This document shows positions 24,733-32,930 of a DNA stretch of 64,000 nucleotides, in pieces. The DNA is from Ravibacter sp964562455 (GTDB taxonomy: Bacteria; Bacteroidota; Bacteroidia; Cytophagales; Spirosomataceae). A program made the translations under genes and the position numbers. Position 1 is the stretch's first letter; each line of letters starts with the position of its first letter. Location: the NCBI GenBank assembly GCA_964562455.1, contig CAZLTN010000006.1:47497-111496 (forward strand). Reading direction: 5' to 3'. The notes under the pieces were generated by a model. The model was given only the letters and a program-made list of their open reading frames with translations. It searched no databases and was not told where the DNA came from.

Positions 24733-25395
24733 TCAGCTTTCAATCAGTTTTCTTTCTACCCTGCGCAGCCTTATTCTGAGAGTAGTGATCCAGAACCCCA
24801 GCAACATCCACCCGATAATGGCAGGATAGAATACCGGTTTCATCACATTATCGTTGTCATAAATATTAAAGCCGGGGTTTCCACCCTGCCCGGGGTGCAG
24901 TGTATCGGTCATTCTCGGCAGTACGAATATCAGGACGTTGAAAATGACAAACGCAAAAATATTATACACGCTGCTGATCCTCGCCCGCTTCTGATCGTCT
25001 TCAAAAGCCCCTCTCAGGATTGCATAGGCGAAATAGGCAAGCATGGCGATAGCAGCGCTCAGGATCTTCGGGTCTTTCGGCAGCGCCGATCCCCAGGTAA
25101 ATTTCCCCCATAAAGCGCCGGTAACAAAGCCGATCAGCCCGAACAGGATCCCCGTATTTACATATTCAACTGCTTTGTCATCGCTTTCGATCTTACCTGA
25201 TCTGAGATAGGAAATCGAATGTACCAACGACGCAAACAGGAATGCTACCATCGAAAACCACATGGTGACGTGAAAATACAGGTTCCTGACCGTCTCATTT
25301 AAGATTGCCTGACGCGGCACTTCCCCGGCAAGCCCCATAGCCAGGACATAAGTCAGGATAAATATTGTTAAGATTTTCCACCAGGCTAACTTCAT
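24733..25395 (-). CDS. ccmC: Heme exporter/handling protein CcmC
   Basis: CcmC loads heme onto CcmE. The 220-residue protein has about six membrane helices. Two histidines that would hold heme from above are present: H42 in NLYFHVTMW and H167 in DTLHPG, matching the conserved pair of the family. The tryptophan-rich motif between them is weak: the sequence is ALWGKFTWGSALPKDPKI, where the classical form is WGTxWxWD. The C-terminal part (IGWMLLGFWITTLRIRLRRVE) is basic on the inside. It lies between ccmB (gap 19) and the ccmD-like gene (gap 47). Alternative: another CcsA/CcmC-family protein, but gene order favours CcmC. Confidence 0.88.
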   Translation of the reverse strand: MKLAWWKILTIFILTYVLAMGLAGEVPRQAILNETVRNLYFHVTMWFSMVAFLFASLVHSISYLRSGKIESDDKAVEYVNTGILFGLIGFVTGALWGKFTWGSALPKDPKILSAAIAMLAYFAYAILRGAFEDDQKRARISSVYNIFAFVIFNVLIFVLPRMTDTLHPGQGGNPGFNIYDNDNVMKPVFYPAIIGWMLLGFWITTLRIRLRRVERKLIES

Positions 25396-25414
25396 AATTC
25401 GGGAGAAGATAAAT

Positions 25415-26077
25415 TTAAGATTTCCATAAATAGGGAAACAGGATCACGGACAGGGCGACTACGAGGGCATCGATAGCCAGTAAAATCGCTATTTCGTCAT
25501 AGCTGACGGAGGGATCAAGGCCGTCCATCGCATTTTTCGAAAACTTCACGGCCATCAGCAGCAGCGGTACCACCATAGGGAAGCTCAGTACCGCCATGAG
25601 CATACCGTTATTCCCGGCTTTGGAGGCGATCGCTGAGATCATGGTGAGCACGGAAGCGAATCCGACACTTCCCAGCACCAGGGCGAGCAGGTACATCATC
25701 TGGTCTTCTACAGGGTTGCCCATCGCCATCTGGTATATTGCAAAGCCGGTCAGGGTGAGCAGGATCATCAGCAGGCAATTGTAGATGATCTTCGACGCAA
25801 TTATGGAAACCGGGCTTGCCAGCGTATAATAATACAGGATCCTTCCTTCGCTGTCCTGCGAGAAGCTCTTCCCGATAGCATTTACTGCAGTAAACATCAG
25901 GATCACCCAGAAAAGAGTATTCCAAACGATAGGATTGAGGAGGTTCTGGTTCAGATTAAAATGCAAATAACAGATAAACACGGTACTTACTATATAGAGC
26001 ACCATGCCGTTAAGCGCATATCTCTGACGCCATTCAAGCTGAATTTCCTTCCGTAAAAGAACCCTTATCTCATTCAA
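25415..26077 (-). CDS. ccmB: Heme exporter membrane subunit CcmB
   Basis: CcmB is the membrane partner of the ATPase CcmA in the complex that releases holo-CcmE. The 220-residue protein has six hydrophobic segments and typical sequence: LLRKEIQLEWRQRYALNG at the start, EGRILYYYTLASP and FPMVVPLLLMAVKF. The only in-frame start is TTG at 26077, since a stop (TAG) lies two codons upstream and the nearby ATG at 26073 is out of frame. It is the first gene of the ccm block. No ccmA is next to it, so the ATPase must be elsewhere in the genome or replaced. Confidence 0.9.
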   Translation of the reverse strand: MNEIRVLLRKEIQLEWRQRYALNGMVLYIVSTVFICYLHFNLNQNLLNPIVWNTLFWVILMFTAVNAIGKSFSQDSEGRILYYYTLASPVSIIASKIIYNCLLMILLTLTGFAIYQMAMGNPVEDQMMYLLALVLGSVGFASVLTMISAIASKAGNNGMLMAVLSFPMVVPLLLMAVKFSKNAMDGLDPSVSYDEIAILLAIDALVVALSVILFPYLWKS

Positions 26078-26335
26078 GGCCCGCTAATAAATTTAATTCG
26101 TAAAATTAGTTTATAAAGGCGACAAAAAGGAATTATCTGTCGCTGATTTTAATACTATAGACGGGAAGCCCCAATGGGGCAGGGAGCGGAGCGGGGAGCG
26201 ATGCCTGTACCATCTTATGCCGCCCCGGCTTTGTCAAGATTACAAAAATTAAACATAGGAAAACCCGGCTATCCATTTTTTTCAGTTGCTTTGCACTCAG
26301 TTTAACCACGTCATTCGAAAAAAAGTAAAAAAAAT
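26078..26335. other. Divergent intergenic region with a GC hairpin
   Basis: This 258-base gap separates ccmB from the nucleotidyltransferase. It contains the perfect hairpin GCCCC-AAT-GGGGC at 26168-26180, followed by a purine-rich stretch (GGGAGCGGAGCGGGGAGCG). I found no convincing promoter pair. A 73-codon open frame on the minus strand crosses the region but has low-complexity translation and overlaps the start of the next gene, so I do not call it. Confidence 0.4.
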
Positions 26336-27244
26336 ATGAACCAGGTGAAACCAACGTTATTAATACTCGCTGCAGGGATAGGAAGCCGTTACGGAGGTGT
26401 AAAACAACTCGATAAATTTGGTCCCAGCGGAGAGACTATTATTGATTATTCTTTATTTGACGCGATCAGGGCCGGTTTTGGCAAGGTTGTATTTATAGTA
26501 CGGGAAGAAATACTCGAAGACGTCAAAGAAGTTTTTATCCCAAGGCTTGAAGGCAGGATCGATTTTGATTTTGCCATACAGGGCTATGAAACTTATGTCC
26601 CGAAAAGCCTCGGAACCATAGAAAGAAGCAAACCCTGGGGAACCGGGCATGCAATGCTCTGTGCATGGGAAAAGACATCTACCCCGTTTGCCATCATCAA
26701 CGCCGACGATTTCTATGGAGAAGAAGCTTTCAGGACGATGAGCCGTTTCCTGAGTGAAGATCAGGACCCTTCAAAGCACGCTATGGTAGGATATGAGCTG
26801 AAGAGAACGCTATCCGAAAACGGCACAGTCTCGCGCGGTGTGTGTACGCAGGACGGGTCGGGGCATCTTGTCTCCGTTATAGAACGGACCAAAATCTTTG
26901 AGAAAGACAACGCTATCTTTTTCGAGGAAAACGGAGAAATGACCGAGTTGGCCGCAGATACACCGGTTTCCATGAATTTCTGGGGCTTCAAGCCGGGCGT
27001 CTTCCCCAAAACACTCGAGCTTTTCGAAGCATACGCGCAAAACAACCTGCATAATCCCAAAGCAGAATTCTACATTCCGATCGTTGTGTCGCACCTGCTG
27101 AATTCCGGCGAAAGTACCTGCAAAGTATTCAAAAGCACTTCCGATTGGTTTGGCGTGACCTACCCGGAAGATAAGCCTGTAGTTCAGGAACAGCTGAACC
27201 AGTTGCACGCAAAAGGGGCCTATCCCGACTCCCTGTGGGCATAA
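26336..27244 (+). CDS. Nucleotidyltransferase family protein (sugar-phosphate or choline-phosphate type)
   Basis: A 302-residue cytoplasmic enzyme of the GT-A nucleotidyltransferase superfamily. The N-terminus LLILAAGIGSRYGGVKQLDK is the nucleotide-binding signature (GxGxRxxxxxxK form). The metal-binding Asp pair is in IINADDFYG near residue 123, after KPWGTGHAML, a loop that grips the nucleotide. It belongs to the PF00483-like group but differs from RmlA, which is also present in this window (32036-32896). The sugar is unknown. It stands alone between divergent ccmB and a converging WD40 gene. Confidence 0.8.
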   Translation: MNQVKPTLLILAAGIGSRYGGVKQLDKFGPSGETIIDYSLFDAIRAGFGKVVFIVREEILEDVKEVFIPRLEGRIDFDFAIQGYETYVPKSLGTIERSKPWGTGHAMLCAWEKTSTPFAIINADDFYGEEAFRTMSRFLSEDQDPSKHAMVGYELKRTLSENGTVSRGVCTQDGSGHLVSVIERTKIFEKDNAIFFEENGEMTELAADTPVSMNFWGFKPGVFPKTLELFEAYAQNNLHNPKAEFYIPIVVSHLLNSGESTCKVFKSTSDWFGVTYPEDKPVVQEQLNQLHAKGAYPDSLWA

Positions 27245-27257
27245 CCCCGGGAACGGT

Positions 27258-28166
27258 TTATTCTTCTTTAATGTCCCACACTGAAATCATCCGGTCGTCG
27301 CTTGCAGAAATCAAAAGGTTCTGATGCGACGACCACAATAGTTTATTTACCGAAGTGCCATGACCCGCATGCCTTGAGCGGTCTATCACCTTCAGAAGGC
27401 GGAAGCTTGAAGAGTCCCACAGCTTGATCGACTTGTCCATGCTGCAGGTAGCGAACATATCTCCTTCCGGGCTGAAAGCTATGTGGTTGATAGCATACAT
27501 ATGCCCCGCCACATCTTCTGCCATCGTGTAGTTATTGCGGATATCCCATACCTTAAAACGGGCGTCCCTGCCGGCAGAAAGCAGGAAATGACCGTCCGGC
27601 GAATAAGCTACCGTAAATACCGAATTGGTATGATCTGCGAAGCTGTACAGGGGTGTCATCGTTTCCCTGTCGAGAATGCGGACGCTGGCATCACTCAGGC
27701 CTGCTGCGAGGTGCTTTCCGTCCCGGCTTATATCGATCGACCTCACGCTTTTGTCTGAAAGCTTCACATGTTTCCTGACAGCCATATCCCCGACCTCCAT
27801 AACACCGATAACGCCGTCGCCGAATGCCAGGTAGACCTTTTCTTCGAAAATACGGATATCGAAAATAGCCGCTCCGGTTACTTTCATCGAACCGGTTTGC
27901 TGCTTCTGGTCGGGACGAATGAGCTGAACACCTTCATAATTCTGTCCGATCCAGAGGTTCCCGCTGCTTTTGTCAAGCGCCATAGCATAAACAGAACCCC
28001 CTATCCTGGCTACCAGGTTGCCGAGGTCCGGCTTGCCGAGGTCCCATTCCACAACCAGCCCGTCGGCCCCGGCAGAAAAGAAACGTTCAGGATCCCCGGA
28101 CGGTACCAGCGTGTAGACGGCATCCCTGTGCCCGGCAAAAGTATCCAGCTTAGAAACTTTAATCAT
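27258..28166 (-). CDS. WD40 repeat beta-propeller protein
   Basis: A 302-residue protein made of WD40 repeats and little else. Five blades are easy to read (for example HRDAVYTLVP, VRSIDISRDGKHLAAG, SVFTVAYSPDGHFLLSAGRD, INHIAFSPEGDMFATCSMD and VNKLLWSSHQNLLISASDD, most ending in a WD pair) and two are degenerate, giving a seven-bladed ring. It has no signal peptide, so it is probably cytoplasmic. Such stand-alone propellers act as scaffolds and the partner cannot be guessed. It converges on the nucleotidyltransferase with a 13-base gap and is divergent from the phosphopantetheinyl transferase. Confidence 0.82.
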   Translation of the reverse strand: MIKVSKLDTFAGHRDAVYTLVPSGDPERFFSAGADGLVVEWDLGKPDLGNLVARIGGSVYAMALDKSSGNLWIGQNYEGVQLIRPDQKQQTGSMKVTGAAIFDIRIFEEKVYLAFGDGVIGVMEVGDMAVRKHVKLSDKSVRSIDISRDGKHLAAGLSDASVRILDRETMTPLYSFADHTNSVFTVAYSPDGHFLLSAGRDARFKVWDIRNNYTMAEDVAGHMYAINHIAFSPEGDMFATCSMDKSIKLWDSSSFRLLKVIDRSRHAGHGTSVNKLLWSSHQNLLISASDDRMISVWDIKEE

Positions 28167-28252
28167 TGCAGCTCAAACGCTATGAAGGCATGGTATTATG
28201 CTTAATTCCTGCTTATTTTACGGGACAAACCTCGATCTAGAATACCCGGCGC

Positions 28253-28891
28253 ATGCCTTTGCTTACAGACAAAATTAACGTTTCCGAAGGTCATATACTA
28301 ATCTGGAGGCTGGAAGAATCAGTAGACGAATTAGAGAAAACCCTCCCGGAATGGCTGGATTTTTCCGAATACTCTGAAATCCGACACCCGCAGAAAAAAC
28401 GGGAGTGGCTGGCCGGTCGCTGCCTGTTCGCCGCCCTCTGCCGGGAGGCCGGCATACCGTTCCAGGGGATCTGGAAAAGCCCCGAGGGAAAGCCCTTTCT
28501 CCTCGGATCAGCCGCCTATATCTCCCTGTCTCACGCGGAGCACCTCGTAGCCGCAGCACTTCATTATCATTCCCCTATCGGTATTGATCTTGAGCAGCCC
28601 CGCCCCCAACTGGCGGGCATAGCCTCCAAATTCCTGAAGGAAGAAGAAATGAAGAATGCCGGTACTGACATCGATCTCCTGTGCCGGTACTGGTGTGCCA
28701 AAGAAGCTGTGTTTAAGCTCGTAGGCGGAAAGATCAGCTTCAAAGAGCACATAAGGGTAACGCCCGGAGAGGGGCCTGCCGGGTGGCAGGCCGGGATAGC
28801 CGCTCCCGCTTTTTCAGGAAAAGCCAGTATACAGATCCATAGGCTGTACGGATACTACCTGGCAATAGCCCTCGGGCTGCCCACTGACTAA
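28253..28891 (+). CDS. 4'-phosphopantetheinyl transferase, Sfp type
   Basis: Moves the phosphopantetheine arm of CoA onto carrier proteins. The 212-residue protein has the two halves of the Sfp fold. The metal/CoA signature is present as GIDLE with D112, and W147-C-A-K150-E151-AVFK with the catalytic acidic and Lys residues. Upstream, RREWLAGR-like KKREWLAGRCLFAAL and the loop SLSHAEHLVAAAL complete the family pattern. A possible partner, an acyl carrier protein gene, is at 36997-37230, about 8 kb away. The 3' end overlaps the converging SirB1-like gene by 4 bases. Confidence 0.9.
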   Translation: MPLLTDKINVSEGHILIWRLEESVDELEKTLPEWLDFSEYSEIRHPQKKREWLAGRCLFAALCREAGIPFQGIWKSPEGKPFLLGSAAYISLSHAEHLVAAALHYHSPIGIDLEQPRPQLAGIASKFLKEEEMKNAGTDIDLLCRYWCAKEAVFKLVGGKISFKEHIRVTPGEGPAGWQAGIAAPAFSGKASIQIHRLYGYYLAIALGLPTD

Positions 28892-29739
28892 ACTTCGTCG
28901 TTATCCTTCGGACTAATTGCCTCCAGGACACGCTCCAGTTCCTGGCTCCGGTCATTATCTCCCGATTTTTCGTAGGAAAGGATCAGGTTCCTCAAAACCC
29001 GCTGAACGATATCCTGGTTGGAGCAAGGCTCGTAGAAAGTTTTGTTCTGCTTAAGCTTGAGCTGCGTGATGTAGTGCTCGATATCGGTTTTGGAGAAAAT
29101 AATCCCGCGGTTGAATACATTGATATAGAACTGGACATTCCCCTGCGTGAAAGTCAGCACAAAAAGATTGGGCAGATTCACACCATACACGGGCATGCCC
29201 AGTTTCTGCGCAATGATCATGTAGATAACGCAAAGCGTGATCGGGTTCCCTCTCTTGCTTTCCAGTACCACGCTGATCATGGAATTCGCCGGCGAATGAA
29301 AATTTTTGGTATTCGGGCCAAATCCCATCGTGTTGTAAAACAGGTTGTTCATGAGCTTTACTTTCTCTGTGGGGCTCATTTGTTCCCTGTATTCCAGCCA
29401 TATCCTGTAATACAACTGCTCTATCTCGGCTACGAGCTTCTCATAGGATAAGTCGGGATAGAGATAGGTGTTCAGTATCCACATTCCTTCCAGCAGATTC
29501 AGCGCTCCGCCGTCGATCCACGCCTGGAGGCGCTCCACCATACCGTCAATCTGGAGATCATGGATCAGATCTTCCAGCCGCTTCTGAATGACGGGGTCGA
29601 AGCTCTCCTCCCACTGCACTTCGAGAAACCTGATCGCCTCGCTGCCCAGCGAGCGGATCTTCCCCTCTACATGCATTGTCACTTCCTCGTCGTCGTCGTC
29701 AAGAAGTGACACCAGTGCCTTTATCTCTTTTTCCGTCAT
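28888..29739 (-). CDS. SirB1/transglutaminase-like (Transglut_core2) protein
   Basis: A 283-residue cytoplasmic protein of the Transglut_core2 group, found widely beside central genes but of unclear function. The helical N-terminus carries acidic repeats (LDDDDEEVTMHVEGKIRSLG). The core reads SVVLESKRGNPITLCVIYMI and then LGMPVYGVNLPNLFVLTF. The first segment keeps a Cys where catalytic transglutaminases have one. The second segment, where many relatives have PGHFLV, reads PNLFVL, so the usual His is absent. I therefore doubt protease or transglutaminase activity. It converges with the phosphopantetheinyl transferase and overlaps its stop. Confidence 0.75.
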   Translation of the reverse strand: MTEKEIKALVSLLDDDDEEVTMHVEGKIRSLGSEAIRFLEVQWEESFDPVIQKRLEDLIHDLQIDGMVERLQAWIDGGALNLLEGMWILNTYLYPDLSYEKLVAEIEQLYYRIWLEYREQMSPTEKVKLMNNLFYNTMGFGPNTKNFHSPANSMISVVLESKRGNPITLCVIYMIIAQKLGMPVYGVNLPNLFVLTFTQGNVQFYINVFNRGIIFSKTDIEHYITQLKLKQNKTFYEPCSNQDIVQRVLRNLILSYEKSGDNDRSQELERVLEAISPKDNDEV

Positions 29740-29828
29740 CTTCCCGTATCATTTTGTTGAAACACTTTATAGCTGAGAGCTATCAGAAATCAGCTATGAA
29801 ACTATTTTTATATGGCTATCAAATTATT

Positions 29829-29836
29829 TACTTTTG
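29829..29836 (+). promoter_or_regulatory. Candidate -7 box for galE-rfbB-rfbA
   Basis: TACTTTTG matches TAnnTTTG, 43 bases upstream of the galE ATG at 29880. The -33 region is A/T-rich without a clear TTG. The gap of 140 bases between the SirB1-like gene and galE would hold promoters for both directions. Confidence 0.38.
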
Positions 29837-29879
29837 CCCGCAATCTAAAAAATGTTTGGTAGTATCAAAATCTTATTGA

Positions 29880-30908
29880 ATGAAAATTCTAGTGACCGGA
29901 GGAGCCGGTTTTATCGGTTCTCACACAGTCGTTGAGCTGCACGATGCCGGTTATCAGCCTGTTGTACTGGACAACTTCTACAATTCCAAACCCGGTGTAA
30001 TGGATGGGCTGGAAAAAATCACCGGAAAAAAGTTTCCCCTGTACCAGACGGATTGCAATGACTTCAACGCTATGGATGCTGTTTTTGAAAAAGAGCAGTT
30101 CGACGGCGTTATTCATTTTGCAGCTTACAAGGCCGTAGGAGAGTCGGTAGACCAGCCGCTCATGTACTATCAGAACAACCTGGGTACGCTGCTCAATCTC
30201 CTGGAGCTGTGCAGGAAACACAAGGTAAGCAATTTTGTATTTTCTTCCTCCTGTACCGTGTATGGGGAGCCTGACAGCCTGCCGGTCACTGAAAATACGC
30301 CGCGCAAGCCTGCTACTTCGCCATACGGTAATACAAAAAGCATCGGCGAGGACATCATCAGGGATTTTGTTCTTTCGAAAGCCCCGGTTAAAGCCATTTC
30401 TCTCAGGTACTTCAATCCTATCGGAGCCCATCCTTCTGCCGAAATAGGAGAACTGCCGATCGGAGTGCCCGGCAACCTGGTACCCTATATTACCCAGGTG
30501 GCCGCAGGGATCCGTGAGAAACTGTCTGTTTTCGGAAACGACTACGACACCCCGGACGGCACCTGTATCCGCGATTTTATACATGTTACCGACCTGGCCA
30601 AAGCGCATGTCAAGGCCCTGGAAAAAATCGGCAAAACCGACGAGACCCCCTATTACGACGTCTTTAATGTCGGAACGGGCCAGGGGCACACGGTTCTGGA
30701 GGTTATCAAAACCTTTGAGCAGGTAAACAATCTCAAGCTTAACTATTCGTTCGAGCCGAGGAGGCCGGGAGATGTTATCAAGATTTACGCGCAGTCCGAC
30801 AAAGTAAATTCTGAGTTGAACTGGACAGCGGAAAAAAGCCTTGCCGAATCCCTTTCGGATGCATGGCGCTGGCAGCAGAAATTAATGTCTGAAACGCCTG
30901 TATCGTAA
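29880..30908 (+). CDS. galE: UDP-glucose 4-epimerase
   Basis: Interconverts UDP-glucose and UDP-galactose with bound NAD. The 342-residue extended short-chain dehydrogenase has the nucleotide-binding start MKILVTGGAGFIGSHTVVEL. The catalytic pair is Y149 and K153 in SPYGNTK, with the assisting Ser in FSSSCTVYG. GalE-type sequence follows: ISLRYFNPIGAHPSAEIGE, VPYITQVAAG and RDFIHVTDLAKAH. It begins a same-strand run galE-rfbB-rfbA with a gap of only 10 bases to the next gene, which suggests a unit for surface-sugar precursors. Galactose catabolism genes are not nearby. Confidence 0.95.
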   Translation: MKILVTGGAGFIGSHTVVELHDAGYQPVVLDNFYNSKPGVMDGLEKITGKKFPLYQTDCNDFNAMDAVFEKEQFDGVIHFAAYKAVGESVDQPLMYYQNNLGTLLNLLELCRKHKVSNFVFSSSCTVYGEPDSLPVTENTPRKPATSPYGNTKSIGEDIIRDFVLSKAPVKAISLRYFNPIGAHPSAEIGELPIGVPGNLVPYITQVAAGIREKLSVFGNDYDTPDGTCIRDFIHVTDLAKAHVKALEKIGKTDETPYYDVFNVGTGQGHTVLEVIKTFEQVNNLKLNYSFEPRRPGDVIKIYAQSDKVNSELNWTAEKSLAESLSDAWRWQQKLMSETPVS

Positions 30909-30918
30909 TCATTCATCC

Positions 30919-31980
30919 ATGTCAAAGAAAATTCTTATAACCGGCGGAGCCGGATTTATCGGTTCGCACGTAGTCCGGCTGTTTGTCACCAAATACCCCG
31001 ACTACCAGGTACATAATCTCGATGCGCTTACTTACGCCGGAAATCTTGCAAATCTTTCCGACATCGAAAATGCACCTAATTATCAATTTATAAAAGGCGA
31101 TATAACCGACGGGCAGTTCATCGACGGACTATTCGGCAATAACCTGTATGACGGCGTCATTCACCTGGCAGCCGAATCGCATGTAGACAGGTCTATTTCC
31201 GATCCAATGGCTTTTGTCAATACCAATGTAAACGGCACTGTCAACCTTCTTAATGCCGCACTGAAAAGCTGGAAAAACACCCCTGGAGAGCGCCGGTTCT
31301 ACCACGTGTCTACCGACGAGGTATATGGAGAGCTGCACGATCCGGAAGATTTCTTCCGGGAGGATACCGCTTACGATCCCAGGTCTCCCTATTCCGCATC
31401 AAAGGCGGCCTCCGATCATTTCGTGAGAGCTTATCATAATACATTCGGGCTGCCGGTAGTCATTTCGAATTGTTCCAACAACTACGGCCCCAACCACTTC
31501 CCGGAGAAGCTCATTCCTTTGATGATCAATAACATCCTGAATGATAAGCCTCTTCCCGTCTACGGAAAAGGTGAAAATGTCCGCGACTGGTTGTATGTGA
31601 TCGATCATGCGAGAGCCATCGATATTATCTTTCATAAAGGAGAAAACGGCGAAACCTATAATATAGGAGGAGAAAACGAGTGGAAGAACATCGACCTGGT
31701 TAAACTGCTCTGTCTATTAATGGATGAAAAGCTCGGCAGGCCTGAAGGAACGTCAGCGCAACTGATCACCTATGTGACCGACAGGGCCGGGCACGATATC
31801 AGGTATGCCATTGATGCAACCAAGCTCCGCAGCAAGCTCGGATGGGCCCCTTCCGTAAAATTTGAAGAAGGCCTTGCAAAAACCGTAGACTGGTACCTTT
31901 CCAACCAGCAGTGGCTGGAGGGGGTAACCAGCGGAAATTACCAGTCATATTACGAACAGATGTACGGGAAACGATTGTAG
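30919..31980 (+). CDS. rfbB: dTDP-glucose 4,6-dehydratase
   Basis: Makes dTDP-4-keto-6-deoxyglucose, the branch point for rhamnose and other deoxysugars. The 353-residue protein opens with KKILITGGAGFIGSHVVRLF and has the dehydratase signature HVSTDEVYGEL. The catalytic Tyr158 and Lys162 lie in PYSASKAASDH, and the typical NCSNNYGPNHFPEKLIPLMI and GKGENVRDWLYVIDHARAI follow. The stop codon lies at the edge of a palindrome. It pairs with rfbA downstream, while the rhamnose-specific rfbC and rfbD are not in the window, so the final sugar is open. Confidence 0.96.
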   Translation: MSKKILITGGAGFIGSHVVRLFVTKYPDYQVHNLDALTYAGNLANLSDIENAPNYQFIKGDITDGQFIDGLFGNNLYDGVIHLAAESHVDRSISDPMAFVNTNVNGTVNLLNAALKSWKNTPGERRFYHVSTDEVYGELHDPEDFFREDTAYDPRSPYSASKAASDHFVRAYHNTFGLPVVISNCSNNYGPNHFPEKLIPLMINNILNDKPLPVYGKGENVRDWLYVIDHARAIDIIFHKGENGETYNIGGENEWKNIDLVKLLCLLMDEKLGRPEGTSAQLITYVTDRAGHDIRYAIDATKLRSKLGWAPSVKFEEGLAKTVDWYLSNQQWLEGVTSGNYQSYYEQMYGKRL

Positions 31981-32004
31981 AGACGCAAGGCCTTGCGTCT
32001 TTAC
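31977..32004. repeat. 28-bp palindrome between rfbB and rfbA
   Basis: GTAGAGACGCAAGG (31977-31990) is followed without a loop by CCTTGCGTCTTTAC (31991-32004), an inverted repeat with a single G-U type mismatch. The rfbB stop codon TAG (31978-31980) is part of the left arm. Palindromes of this form (GAGACGCAAGG/CCTTGCGTCTC) recur between genes in several bacterial phyla as dispersed repeats, as far as I recall. It can form a cruciform in DNA or a hairpin in the galE-rfbB-rfbA transcript. Confidence 0.75.
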
Positions 32005-32035
32005 GACAACCAGACATTTATCAAATTTTATACAC

Positions 32036-32896
32036 ATGAAAGGAATAATATTAGCAGGCGGATCCGGGACCAGGTTACATCCGCTGACGCTCGCCGTCAG
32101 CAAGCAATTGATGCCCGTTTATGACAAGCCGATGATCTATTATCCGCTGTCAATCCTGATGCTTGCCGGGATCCGTGAGATCCTTATTATTTCCACTCCA
32201 CACGATTTGCCGCATTTTCATAAGCTGCTGGGCGACGGAAGCCGCCTGGGATGCAAATTCAGCTATGCGGAACAACCTTCTCCCGATGGACTTGCCCAGG
32301 CTTTTATAATCGGGGAGGAATTTATCGGATCGGATAAGGTAGCCCTTATCCTGGGCGACAATATATTCTACGGATCAGGCCTGTCCAAACTGCTTCAGGC
32401 CAATAATGATCCCGACGGAGGGGTTATTTATGCATACCAGGTCAATGATCCCGAAAGGTACGGAGTAGTTGAATTTGACAATGAGAATAATGTTCTCTCC
32501 ATAGAAGAGAAGCCGGAAAAGCCCCGGTCTAACTACGCAGTACCCGGGCTGTATTTCTACGATAACGGAGTGGTCGATATAGCTAAAAACACCAGGCCTT
32601 CACCACGCGGCGAGCTGGAAATCACCGATGTGAACAAATATTATCTTCAGCAGGGCAGACTGAAAGTAGGTGTGCTCGACAGGGGGACCGCCTGGCTCGA
32701 TACGGGTACCTTTCAATCTCTCATGCAGGCCGGACAGTTCGTACAGGTAATCGAGGAAAGACAGGGCCTTAAAATCGGCTGTATAGAAGAAGTTGCCTAT
32801 CGAAGAGGGTTTATCGATGCCGCGCATCTGCGGGAAATTGCACAGCCTCTTCTCAAAAGCGGCTACGGGCAATACCTGCTCAAACTTATCGAATAA
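32036..32896 (+). CDS. rfbA: Glucose-1-phosphate thymidylyltransferase
   Basis: Makes dTDP-glucose, the substrate of the upstream dehydratase. The 286-residue protein starts MKGIILAGGSGTRLHPLTLA, the nucleotide-binding loop of the family. It contains KPMIYYPLSILMLAGI, a GDNIFYG metal site near residue 108, and the sugar-pocket sequences EKPEKPRSNYAVPGLYFYD and RGTAWLDTGT. The length fits RmlA. It is the third gene of the same-strand run galE-rfbB-rfbA, after a 55-base gap that holds a palindrome. Confidence 0.96.
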   Translation: MKGIILAGGSGTRLHPLTLAVSKQLMPVYDKPMIYYPLSILMLAGIREILIISTPHDLPHFHKLLGDGSRLGCKFSYAEQPSPDGLAQAFIIGEEFIGSDKVALILGDNIFYGSGLSKLLQANNDPDGGVIYAYQVNDPERYGVVEFDNENNVLSIEEKPEKPRSNYAVPGLYFYDNGVVDIAKNTRPSPRGELEITDVNKYYLQQGRLKVGVLDRGTAWLDTGTFQSLMQAGQFVQVIEERQGLKIGCIEEVAYRRGFIDAAHLREIAQPLLKSGYGQYLLKLIE

Positions 32897-32930
32897 TACG
32901 CCTCACAGGGCGCATTATCGCATCTTTACT

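Noticed and set aside
21336..26077. System II (CcsA/ResB) cytochrome c assembly
   Set aside because: ccmB, ccmE and the CcmF-type periplasmic domain are present, which belong to system I; no ResB-like protein is seen.
26133..26354. Minus-strand open frame of 73 codons upstream of the nucleotidyltransferase
   Set aside because: It overlaps the start of a clear gene, its translation is low-complexity (LPAPLPAPLGLP) and it covers a hairpin; no start context or family resemblance.
28253..28891. Biosynthetic cluster linking the phosphopantetheinyl transferase, ACP and LuxE-like gene
   Set aside because: The three genes are 8 to 27 kb apart, on different strands and with unrelated genes between them.
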